DNA of 64,000 nucleotides, from the NCBI RefSeq assembly GCF_904849725.1, contig NC_058518.1, forward strand, positions 413,113,081 through 413,177,080, read 5' to 3'. Shown in pieces: positions 53,648-64,000 of the stretch. The number at the start of each line of letters is the position of its first letter. The stretch's first letter is position 1. The position numbers were made by a program, and so were the translations under genes. This DNA is from Hordeum vulgare subsp. vulgare (Eukaryota > Streptophyta > Magnoliopsida > Poales > Poaceae). The notes beneath the pieces are model-generated. The model saw only the letters and a list, made by a program, of their open reading frames with translations. It had not been told where the DNA came from and searched no databases.

Positions 53648-55539
53648 TGTTGGAAATATGCCCTAGAGGCAATAATAAATTAGTTATTATTATATTTCTT
53701 TGTTCATGATAATCGTTTATTATCCATGCTATAATTGTATTGATTGGAAACACAATACTTGTGTGGATACATAGACAAAACACTGCCTCTAGTAAGCCTC
53801 TAGTAAGCCTCTAGTTGACTAGCTCGTTGATCAAAGATGGTCAAGGTTTCCTGACCATAGGCAAGTGTTGTCACTTGATAATGGGATCACATCATTAGGA
53901 GAATCATATGCTGGACTAGACCCAAACTAATGAACATAGCATGTTGATCGTGTCATTTTGTTGATATTGTTTTCCTGCGTGTCAAGTATTTATTCCTATG
54001 ACCATGAGATCATATAACTCACTGGCACCGGAGGAATACCTTGTGTGTATCAAACGTCACAACGTAACTGGGTGACTATAAAGATGATCTACAGGTATCT
54101 CCGAAGGTGTCCGTTAAGTTAGTATGGATCAAGACTGGGATTTGCCACTCCGTGTGACGTAGAGGTATCTCGGGGCCCACTCGGTAATACAACATCACAC
54201 ACAAGCCTTGCAAGCAATGTGACTTAGTGTAAGTCACGGGATCTTGTATTACGGAATGAGTAAAGAGACTTGCCGGTAAACGAGATTGAAATAGGTATGC
54301 GGATACCGACGATCGAATCTCGGGCAAGTAACATACCGAAGGACAAAGGGAATGACATACGGGATTATATGCATCCTTGGCACTGAGGTTCAGCCGATAA
54401 GATCTTCAGAGAATATGTAGGATCCAATATGGGCATCCAGGTCCCGCTATTGGATATTGACCGAGGAGTCACTCGGGTCATGTCTACATAGTTCTCGAAC
54501 CCGTAGGGTCTGCACACTTAAGGTTCGGCGATGTTTTATGCGTATTTGAGTTATATGGTTGGTTACCGAATTTTGTTCGGAGTCCCGGATGGGATCACGA
54601 ACGTCACGAGGGTTTATGGAATGGTCCGGAAACGAAGATTGATATATAGGTTTGTCTCATTTGGTTACCAGAAGGTTTTCGGGCATTACCGGCATCGTAC
54701 CGGGAATGACGAATGGGTTCCAGAGTTCTACCAGGAGGGGCCCATCCACCCGGGAAGAAGCCCAAAGGCTTTGTGGGGGCACACCATCCCTTAGTGGGCT
54801 GGTGGGCAAGCCCAAGAGGGACCTTGCGTAGGAAGAAGAAAAAAAACCAACAAGAGAGAAAAGAAAAAAAAAAGGAGAGGAGGTGGGACAAAAGAGTAGG
54901 ACTCCTCCCCCCAAACCGAATTGGAGGGGGACTCCTCCTCCCCCCTTCGGCCGAACCCTTGAGGATCCCTTGAGCCTCAAGGCAAGGTCCCTCCCCTCCT
55001 CCTTTATATACTGAAGGTCTCGGGTGTTTTTGACACAACTTTTGCCACGTGCATCCCGACACCTCTACTTTGTAGATTTCCCTCTAGACCATATTACTGC
55101 GGAGCTCGGGCGGAGCCCTGCTGGAATACATCACCACCAACCTCTAGAGCGCCGTCACGCTACCGGAGAACTCATCTACCTCTCCGTCTCTCTTGCTGGA
55201 TCAAGAAGGCCGAGATCATCGTCGCGCTGTACGTGTGCTGAACGCGGAGGTGCCGTCCATTCGGCACTAGATTGGGAAGGATCATGATGAGATCGCGGGA
55301 CGGGTCGTGATGAAGTTCGCGGGACGGATCGTGATGAGATAGTGGGATGGAGTGTACGACTACAGTGATTTGAATCACGCAAGCTGTTCCACTACATCGT
55401 TCGCGTTTCTTAACGCTTACCGTTGTGCGATCTACAAGGGTACGTAGATCGGAAATTTCCTCTCGTAGATGAACATCACCATGATAGGTATTGCATGTGC
55501 GTAGGAAAAATTTTGTTTCCCATGCGACGTTCCCCAACA
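53648..55539 (+). repeat. 5' LTR of copy B2
   Basis: It runs from TGTTGGAAATATGCCC to GACGTTCCCCAACA. It contains an 11-bp tandem duplication (CCTCTAGTAAG) near 53790, absent from the 3' LTR. A TATA box (TTTATATA) lies at 55003-55010. Confidence 0.93.
55003..55010 (+). promoter_or_regulatory. TATA box of the copy B2 5' LTR
   Basis: TTTATATA after a C/T-rich stretch. The 3' LTR has the same at 61866-61873. Confidence 0.65.
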
Positions 55540-55540
55540 G

Positions 55541-55553
55541 TGGCATCATGAGC
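55541..55553 (+). promoter_or_regulatory. Altered primer-binding site of copy B2
   Basis: TGGCATCATGAGC, identical to copy B1 and different from the site of the 10343-18992 element (TGGCATCAGAGC). Confidence 0.75.
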
Positions 55554-57110
55554 TAGGTTCATGCATAGATGTTATCTCGAGTAGAACACAAAAGTTTTTG
55601 TGGGCGGTGATGTGCGATTTGCTGCCCTCCTTAGTCTTTTCTTGATTCTGCAGTATTGTTGGATCGAAGCGGCTCGGACCGACATTACTCATACGCTTAC
55701 GAGACACTGGTTTCATCGCTACGAGCAACCCCGTTGCTCAAAGATGACTGGCGAGTGTTGGTTTCTCCAACTTTAGTTGAATCGAATTTTACCGAGGAGG
55801 TCCTTGGAGAGAGGTTAAATAGCAATTCATACATCTCTGTTGTGGTGTTTGCGTAAGTAAGATGCGATCCTACTAGATACCCATGGCAACCACGTAAAAC
55901 ATGCAACAACAATTAGAGGATGTCTAACTTGTTTTTGCAGGGTATGCTTGTGATGTGATATGGCCAACGACGTGATGTGATCTATTGGATGTATGAGATG
56001 GTCATGTTTTAATAGTTAATATCGACTTGCACGTCGATGCTACGGCAACCGGCAGGAGCCATAGGGTTGTCTTTAAACTAACGTTTGTGTTTGCAGATGC
56101 GTTTACTATATTGCTAGGACGTAGCTTTAGTAGTAATAGAATAGCATACACGACAACCTCGATGGCGGCACGATGATGGAGATCATGATGATGGGGATCA
56201 TGGTGTGGCGTCGGTGACAAGAAGATCATATCGGTGCTTTGGTGATGGAGATCAAGGAGCACTACATGATGGACATATCATGTCACTTATGAATTGCATG
56301 TGATGTTAATCCTTTATGCACCTTATCTTGCTTAGAACGACGGTAGCATTATGAGGTGATCTCTCACTAAAATTTCAAGACGAAATTGTGTTCTCCCCGA
56401 CTGTGCACCGTTGCGACAGTTCGTCGTTTCGAGACACCACGTGATGATCGGGTGTGATAGACTCAACGTTCACATACAACGGGTGCAAAACAGTTGCACA
56501 CGTGGAACACTCGGGTTAAGCTTGACGAGCCTAGCATGTGCAGACATGGCCTCGGAACACATGAGACCGAAAGGTCGAGCATGAATCGTATAGTTGATAT
56601 GATTAGCATAGAGATGCTTACCACTGAAACTATTCTCGACTCACGTGATGATCGGACTTGAGATAGTGGATTTGGATCATGTACCACTCAAATGACTAGA
56701 GAGATGTACTTTTTGAGTGGGAGTTCTTAAGTAATATGATTAATTGAACTAATTATCATGAACATAGTCTAATGGTCTTTGCGAATTACGATGTAGCTTG
56801 CGCTATAGCTCTACTATTTTTATATGTTCCTAGAGAAAATTTAGTTGAAAGTTGATAGTAGCAAACTTTGCGGACTGAGTCTGTAAAACTGAGGATTGTC
56901 CTCGTTGCTGCGCATAAGGACTATGTCCTTAATGCACCACTCGGTGTGTTGCACCTCGAGTGTCGTCTGTGGATGTTGTGAACATCCGACATACACGTTT
57001 CTGATGACTACGCGATAGTTCAGTGCAAAATACTTAATGGCTTAGAAGCAAGGCGCTGAAGACGTTTTGAAACGTCACGGAACATAAGAGATGTTCTAAA
57101 GAGATGAAAT
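55554..57110 (+). other. Untranslated leader and gag start of copy B2
   Basis: GATCATGATGATGG-like words near 56180-56250. No intact ORF. Confidence 0.6.
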
Positions 57111-57119
57111 TGTGATTTC

Positions 57120-57321
57120 ATGCTCGTGCCCTTGTTAAGAGGCATGAGACCTCCGACAAGATTCTTTGTCCACGAAGTAAAGGAGAAAAGCTCAATCGTT
57201 GAGCGTGTGCTCAGATTGTCTGAGTACGACAATCGCTAGAATCAAGTGGGAGTTAATCTTCCAGATGAGATATTTATGGTTCTCCAAAGTCACTGCCACC
57301 AAGCTGTAAGAGCTTCGTGAT
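57120..57321 (+). pseudogene. gag fragment of copy B2
   Basis: The plus frame carries VLRLSEYDNR, then a TAG, then NQVGVNLPDE, and ends AVRAS and a stop at the same place as in copy B1. Confidence 0.7.
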
Positions 57322-57479
57322 GAACTATAACATATCAAGGATAGATACGATGATCCTTAAGCGATTCGCGATGTTTGACACTGCGAAAGTAGAAATCAAG
57401 AAGGAGCATCAATAGTCGATGGTTAGTAAAACCACTAAGTTTCAAGAAAGGCAAGGGCTAAAAGGAATACTTTGTGAAA

Positions 57480-60400
57480 CGGCAAAACAGTTGCTGCACT
57501 AATGAAGAGACCTAAGATTAAACCCAAACCCAAGACTAAGTGCTTCTGTTACAAGGGGAACGGTCACTCAGGCGGAGCTACCCTAGATGCTTGGTAGATA
57601 AGAAGGCTGGCAAAGTCGACAGAAGTATATTTGATATACATGATGTTGATGTGTACTTTACTAGTACTCCTAGTAGCGCGAGGGTATTGGATACCGGTTC
57701 GGTTGCTAAGTGATTAGTAACACGAAATGAAAGCTACGGAATAAACGGAGACTAGATAAAGGCGAGGTGACGATATGTGTTGGAAGTGTTTCCAAGGTTG
57801 ATATGATCAAACGTCGCACGCTCCCTCCACCATCGGAATTGGTGTTAAACCTAAATAATTGTTATTTGGTGTTTGCGTTAAGCATGAACATGATTGGATC
57901 GTGTTTATTGCAATACGATTATTCATTTAAAGAGAATAATGGTTACTCTATTTGCTTGAATAATCACCTTCAATGGTTTATTGAATCTCGATTGTAGTGT
58001 TACACATGTTCATGATATTGGTGCCAAAAGATACCAGGTAATGATGATAGTACCACTTACTTGTGGCACTGCCGCTTAAGTCATGTTGGTATAAATTGCA
58101 TGAAGAGGCTCCATGCTGATGGATCTTTATACTCACTTGATTTTGAATCACTTGTGACATGCAAATCATACCACATGAGCAAGGCCTTGTTTTCATTGAG
58201 ATGAAACAAGATAGTAACTTGTTGGAAGTAATACATTATGATGTATGCAGTCCAATGGGTGCTGAGGCACGCAGTGGATATCATTATGTTCTTACTTCAA
58301 TAACGATTTGAGTAGATACAGGAGTATTTACTTAATGAATCACAAGTCTGAAACATTGAAAAAGTTCAATTCTGTTTCAGAGTGAAGTTCGTCGTAACAA
58401 GAGGATAAACTGTCTACGATATGATCATGGAGATGAATATCTGAGTTGCGAGTTTTGGTACACAGTTAAGACAATGTGGAAGTTGTTTCACAATTCATGC
58501 CACCTGGAACACCATAGTGTGATGATGTGTGTGAACGTCATAGCCATGCACTATTTGATATGGTGCATACTATGATGTCTCTTATCGAATTACCACTATC
58601 GTTTATGGGTTATGCATTAGAGACAACCGCATTCACTTTAAATAGGGCACCGCGTATTTCCGTTGAGATGACACAGTATAGACTATGGTTTGGAGAAGCC
58701 TAAATTGTCGTTTCTTGAAAGTTTGGGGCTGCGATGCTTATGTGAAAAAGTTTCAGTCTGATAAGCTCGAACCCAAAGCGGATAAATGCATCTTCATAGG
58801 ATATCCAAAACAGTTGGATACATCTCCTATCTCAGATCCGGAAGCAAAGTGTTTATTTCTAGAAAACGGGTCCTTTCTCGAGGAAAGGTTTCTCTCAAAA
58901 GAATTGAGTGGGAGGGTGGGTGGTAGAAATTGATGAGGTTATTGAACCATAACTTCAACCAATGTGTAGCAGGGCGCAGGAAGTTGTTCTTGTGGCGCCT
59001 ACACCAATTGAAGTGGAAGGTGATGATGGTGATCATTAAGCATTGGATCAAGTTACTACAAACCTCGTAGGTCGACAAGGTCGCATACTACTACAGAGTG
59101 GTACGGTAACCCTGTCTTGGAGGTCATGTTGCTGAACAACATTGAACCTACGAGTTATGGAGAAGCAATGGTGGGCCCGGATTCCGACAAATGGCTGGAG
59201 GCCATGAAATCCGAGGGAGGATCCATGTATAAAACAAAGTGTAGACTTTGGAAAAACTACTTGATGGTAGTAAGGCTATTAAGTAAAGATGGGTCTTTAA
59301 AAGGAAGACAGACGATGATGGTGATAAGTCACTATTAAGAAAAGCTCGACTTGTCGCAAGGATGTTTTCCGACAAGTTCAAAGAGTTGAGTATGATGTGA
59401 CTTTCTCACTCATAGCTATGCTAAAGGTCTATTGGAATTATGTTAGGAGTTGCTGCATTATTTATGAAATATTGCACATAGGATATCAAAACATTGTTTT
59501 CCTCGACGGAAAGGTTGTATGTGATACAACCGGAAAGTTTTGTCAATCCTAAGGATGCTAACAAGTATGCAAGCTCCGGCGATCCTTCTATGGACTGGTG
59601 CAAGCATCTCGGAGTTGGAATATATGCTTTGATGAGTTGATCAAAGCTTTTGGGTTTATACAAGGTTTATGAGAAACTTGTATTTCCAAAGAAGTGAGTG
59701 AGAGCACTATAGAATTTCTGATAAGTATATGCGGTTGACATATTGTTGATCAGAAGTAATGTAGAATTTTTGTGAATCATAAAAGGTTGTTTGAAAGGAG
59801 TTTTTCAAAGGAATACCTGGATTGAGCTACTTGAACGTTGAGCATCAAGATCTATGGAGATAGATCGAAACGCTTAATAGAAGTTTCAACAAGATGCATG
59901 CCTTGACAAGTTTTTGAAGGAGTTCAAAATAGATCAGCAAAGAAGGAGTTCTTGACTGTGTTGTAAGGTGTTAATTTGAGTAAGACTCAAAACCCGACCA
60001 CGGCAGAATAAAGAGAATAGACGAAGGTCGTCTTCTATGCCTTAGCCGTAGACTCTAAAGTATGCCATGCTGAGTACCGCGCCTGATGTGTGCCTTGCAG
60101 CAAGTCTGTTAAGAGGTACACAGAGTGATCCAGGATTGAATCACTGATCAGCGGTCAAAGTTATCCTTAGTAACTAAATGGACTAAAGAATTTTTCTCGA
60201 TTATGGAGGTGGTTAAAGAGTTCGTCGTAAAGGGTTACGTCGATGCAAGCTTTGACACTAATCTGAATAACTATGAGTAGTGAAACGGATTCGTATGGTA
60301 GAGTAGATATTTGGAATATTTCCGAATAGCACATAGTAGCAGCATCTATAAGATGACATAAAGATTTGTAAAGCTCACTCGGATCTGAAAGGGTTCAGAA

Positions 60401-60490
60401 CCGTCGACTAAAACCTCTCTCACAAGCAAGACGTGATCAAACCCCAGAACTGTAAGGGTGTTCGATTCGTTAGAATCACATAGTGATGTG
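57480..60490 (+). pseudogene. Degraded copia pol of copy B2
   Basis: Zinc-knuckle remnant near 57535-57600. Protease-side block at 57767-57997 (SELVLNLNNCYLV). GAG-pre-integrase block near 58070-58160. Integrase core at 58290-58560 with TAG at 58515-58517 directly after PPGTP. Integrase C-terminal block at 58685-58933 (VWGCDAYVKKFQSDKLEPKA). RT start at 59117-59338 (MVGPDSDKWLEAMKSE). RT box near 59734 reading VD after a Val, in place of VDD. RNase H remnants lie to about 60300. Confidence 0.85.
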
Positions 60491-60511
60491 GACTAGATTA
60501 TTGACTCTAGT

Positions 60512-60524
60512 GCAAGTGAGAGAC
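60512..60524 (+). promoter_or_regulatory. Polypurine tract of copy B2
   Basis: GCAAGTGAGAGAC directly before the 3' LTR. It carries an A where copy B1 has GGG. Confidence 0.75.
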
Positions 60525-62401
60525 TGTTGGAAATATGCCCTAGAGGCAATAATAAATTAGTTATTATTATATTTCTTTGTTCATGATAATCGTTTATTAT
60601 CCATGCTATAATTGTATTGATTGGAAACACAATACTTGTGTGGATACATAGACAAAACACTGCCTCTAGTAAGCCTCTAGTTGACTAGCTTGTTGATCAA
60701 AGATGGTCAAGGTTTCCTGACCATAGGCAAGTGTTGTCACTTGATAACGGGATCACATCATTAGTAGAATCATGTGATGGACTAGACCCAAACTAATGAA
60801 CGTAGCATGTTGATCGTGTCATTTTGTTGCTACTGTTTTTCTGTGTGTCAAGTATTTATTCCTATGACCATGAGATCATATAACTCACTAGCACCGGAGG
60901 AATACCTTGTGTGTATCAAACGTCACAACGTAACTGGGTGACTATAAAGATGCTCTACAGGTATCTCCGAAGGTGTCTGTTGAGTTAGTATGGATCAAGA
61001 CTGGGATTTGTCGCTCCGTATGACGGAGAGGTATCTCGGGGCCCACTCGGTAATACAACATCACACACAAGCCTTGCAAGCAATGTGACTTAGTGTAAGT
61101 CACGGGATCTTGTATTACGGAACGAGTAAAGAGACTTGCCGGTAAACGAGATTGAAATAGGTATGCGGATACCGACGATCGAATCTCGGGCAAGTAACAT
61201 ACCGAAGGACAAAGGGAATGACATATGGGATTATATGAATCCTTGGCACTGAGGTTCAACCGATAAGATCTTCGGAGAATATGTAGGATCCAATATGGGC
61301 ATCCAGGTCCCGCTATTGGATATTGACCGAGGAGTCACTCGGGTCATGTCTACATAGTTCTCGAACCCGCAGGGTCTGCACACCTAAGGTTCGGCGATGT
61401 TTTATGCATATTTGAGTTATATGGTTGGTTACCGAATATTGTTCGGAGTCTCGGATGGGATCAAGGACATCACGTTGGTTTCCGGAATGGTCCAGAAACG
61501 AAGATTGATATATAGGTTTGTCTCATTTGGTTACCGGAAGGTTTTCGGGCATTGCCGGCATCGTACCGGGAATGACGAATGGGTTCCGGAGTTCTACCGG
61601 GAGGGGCCCACCCACTCAGGAAGAAGCCCAAAGGCTTTGTGGGGGCACACCAGCCCTTAGTGGGCTGGTGGGCAAGCCCAAGAGGGCCTTTGCGCACGAA
61701 GAAGAAAAAAACCAACAAGAGAGAAAAGAAAAAAAAGGAGAGGAGGTGGGACAAAAGAGGAGGACTCCTCCCCCCAAACCGAATTGGAGGGGGACTCCTC
61801 CTCCCCCCTTCGGCCGAACCCTTGAGGCTCCCTTGAGCCTCAAGGCAAGGTCCCTCCCATCCTCCTTTATATACTGAAGGTCTCGGGTGTTTTTGACACA
61901 ACTTTTGCCACGTGCATCCCGACACCTCTACTTCGTAGATTTCCCTCTAGATCGTATTTCTGTGGAGCTCGGGCAGAGCCCTGCTGGAATAGATCACCAC
62001 CAACCTCCGGAGCTCCGTCACGCTGCCGAAGAACTCATCTACCTCTCTGTCTCTCTTGCTGGATCAAGAAGGCCGAGATCATCGTCGCGCTGTACGTGTG
62101 CTGAACGCGGAGGTGCCGTCCGTTCGGCACTAGATCAGAAAGGATCATGATGAGATCGCGGGACGGATCGTGATGAAGTTCGCGGGACGGATCGTGATGA
62201 GATTGTGGGGTGGAGTGTACGACTACGGTGATTTGAATCACGCAAGCTGTTCCACTACATCGTCCGCGTTTCTTAACGCTTACCGCTGTGCGATCTACAA
62301 GGGTACGTAGATCGGAATCTTCTCTCGTAGATGAACATCACCATGATAGGTATTGCGTGTGCGTAGGAAATTTTTTGTTTCCCATGCGACGTTCCCCAAC
62401 A
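60525..62401 (+). repeat. 3' LTR of copy B2
   Basis: It runs from TGTTGGAAATATGCCC to GACGTTCCCCAACA and pairs with 53648-55539 with a few percent differences by eye. It ends directly before ATCAT. Confidence 0.93.
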
Positions 62402-64000
62402 ATCATGTCAGTTTATTTCTATCGTTTTCTGCATGTGAAGCATCTGTTCCTATGACCATGAGATTATGCAACTCACTGACACCAGAGGAATACCTTGTGT
62501 GTACAGCCACAGGCCTCCCCTCATATGATCTGCGGCCCATTGGGATTCTACTTGGATCTTCTTTTCCTTCAGCTTTGGACAAATCGATTTTCTGGCGTAT
62601 TTCAGTTCAGTCAGTAGTGAACCTCAAATGTCGCAACGTAACTGGGTGACTATAAAGGTGCTCTACAGGTATCTCCAAGGGTGTCTGTTGGGTTGACATG
62701 GATCAAGACTGGGATTTGTCACTCCGTGTGACGGAGAGGTATCTCAGGGCCCACTCGATAATACAGCATCACAACAAGCTTGCAAGCAATGTGACTAAAG
62801 AGTTAGTCATTGGATCTTGTATTACGGAACGAGTAAAGAGACTTGCTGGTAACGAGATTGAACTAGGTACGTAGATACCAACTATAGAATCTCGGGCAAG
62901 TAACATACCGATGTACAAAGGGAACATCATACGGGATTAACTGAATCCTTGACATATAGGTTCAACCGATAAAGATCTTCATAGATTAAGTAGGAACCAA
63001 TATGGGCATCCAGGTCCCGCTATTGGTTATTGACCGGAGAGTGTCTCGATCATGTCTACATAGTTCTCGAACCCGCAAGGTCTGCACACTTAAGGTTCGG
63101 TGACGTTTCGCTATTATTGAGTTATGTGTGTTGGTGATCGAAGGTTGTTCGGAGTCCCGGATGAGATCCCGGAGGTCACGAGGAGCTCCGGAATGGTCCG
63201 GAGGTAAAGATTTATATATAGGAAAGTGGTATTCGGGTTCCGAAATGGTTTCAGCGGTTTCCAGTATTGTACCGGGAGTGTCGAAAGGGTTCCGAGGGTC
63301 CACCAGGAGGGGCCCACCCACCCCGGAGGCCACATGGTCCTAGGAGGTGGCGCACCAGCCCCTGGTGGGCTTGGGCAGCCGACCCCAAGAGGCCCGTGCG
63401 CCAAGGGTTGGTGGAGGAGGAGTCCTCCCAAGGGTGTCCACCTCCCTTGTGGGAGGAAGACTCCTCCCCACTTTGGCCGAACCCTCCCTCATTGGATGAG
63501 GGGACAAGGCTAGCCCTATCCACCCCTTCCTCCTATATATAGTGGAGGTTTTGAGGGTAGCCACCACCTGAAAAGCCACGTGATGCCCTCTCCTCTCTAG
63601 ATCGTCTTCCTCCTCTAGATTAGTTAGGTAGAGCTCGGCGAAGCCGTGTCGGATTAGTTCACCACCGCCGCCACGACGCCATTGTGATGCCGGAGAACTC
63701 ATCTACCTCTCCGCCCTCGCTTTGCTAGATCAGGGAGGTGGAGATCGCCATCGAGCTGTACATGTGCTCAATGCAGAGGTGTCGTCCGTTCGTCACTAGA
63801 TCGTGATTGGATCACGGGACGACTTGCGATTTGGATCGCGAAGACGTTCGACTACATCAACCGTGTTTCTTAACGCTTCTCACTTAGCGATCTACAAGGA
63901 TATGTGGATTCGATCTCTCCTCTCGTAGATGCTCATCACCAAGGATAGATCTTGTATGTGCGTAAGAAATTTTTTGTTTTCCATACAACGTTCCCCAACA
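62402..64000 (+). repeat. Outer Angela-type LTR, right part
   Basis: It starts with the right ATCAT target duplication, continues the LTR of 53356-53647, has a TATATATA box at 63534-63541, and ends CAACGTTCCCCAACA at the last base of the window. Whether it is a solo LTR or the 5' LTR of an element beyond the window cannot be told. Total LTR length without copy B2 is about 1.89 kb, including a 121-bp insertion. Confidence 0.85.
62503..62623. other. 121-bp insertion in the outer Angela-type LTR
   Basis: The LTR word CCTTGTGTGTA is followed in other copies directly by TCAAACGTC. Here about 121 bp of unrelated sequence lies between. It reads on + as an open frame (GLPSYDLRPIGILLGSSFPS) but matches nothing I recognise. 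Confidence 0.55.

Larger units (their letters stand above)
53648..62401 (+). mobile_element. Complete Angela-type Ty1/copia element on the plus strand (copy B2), inside another Angela-type LTR
   Basis: Two LTRs of 1892 and 1877 bp, perfect target duplication ATCAT, altered primer site and polypurine tract. Same LTR subtype as copy B1, with which it lies head to head. ORFs are broken throughout. Confidence 0.94.

Noticed and set aside
1..64000. Host genes, tRNA, rRNA, microRNA hairpins
   Set aside because: No frame, tRNA cloverleaf or rRNA sequence could be supported. The tRNA-like words seen are retrotransposon primer-binding sites.

Overview
The window is a nest of LTR retrotransposons from a large grass genome, most probably Triticeae (wheat, barley, rye or Aegilops). 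The main grounds are the LTR termini of the Angela/BARE/WIS group of Ty1/copia, the Athila-like LTR beginning TGATACGTCTCCGTCG, and the primer-binding sites for tRNA-iMet and tRNA-Asp. I see no host protein-coding gene, rRNA, tRNA or CRISPR array. Family names come from recognition of termini and motifs, not from a search.

Layout. (1) 1-10269: the 3' part of a Tat/Retand-type Ty3/gypsy element on + (element 1). It has gag tail, protease, RT, RNase H, a second archaeal-type RNase H, integrase, a long 3' region with an antisense spliced gene, and a 3' LTR. (2) 10270-10337 and 18993-26124: a second, diverged Tat/Retand element (element 2). Element 1 appears to lie inside its gag. (3) 10343-18992: an Angela-type copia element on -, inserted in element 2 gag, with degraded ORFs. 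(4) 26125-35721: an Athila-like gypsy element on +, cutting off the 3' end of element 2. It keeps gag, protease and the Athila ORF but lacks RT, RNase H and integrase. (5) 35722-44172: a pol-less Sirevirus-like copia element on + inserted in the Athila 3' LTR. It is split by (6) a gag-only Ty3/gypsy fragment on - (about 37850-42721) with a 3.2 kb LTR. (7) 44173-52802: an Angela-type element on - with a perfect ATTTC target duplication. (8) 52808-53355: an unassigned segment. (9) 53356-53647 plus 62402-64000: an outer Angela-type LTR, split by (10) 53648-62401, an Angela-type element on + with a perfect ATCAT target duplication.

Most unusual content. Both Tat/Retand elements carry, antisense to pol and between integrase and the 3' LTR, a multi-exon gene. 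In element 1 I can trace seven exons and six introns with matching splice sites and reading phase (5135 to about 8640, minus). Five of the introns are 74-83 bp. The sixth is 466 bp and holds a 71-bp tandem array. In element 2 the last three exons survive, with the same order, the same phases (0 then 1) and tandem repeats in the corresponding intron.

Most copies here cannot encode their own movement. The three Angela-type copies share an RT catalytic-box substitution and an integrase stop, yet two of them have similar LTRs and perfect target duplications. The Athila-like, Sirevirus-like and minus-strand gypsy copies have lost pol entirely. This fits supply of enzymes in trans by autonomous relatives elsewhere.
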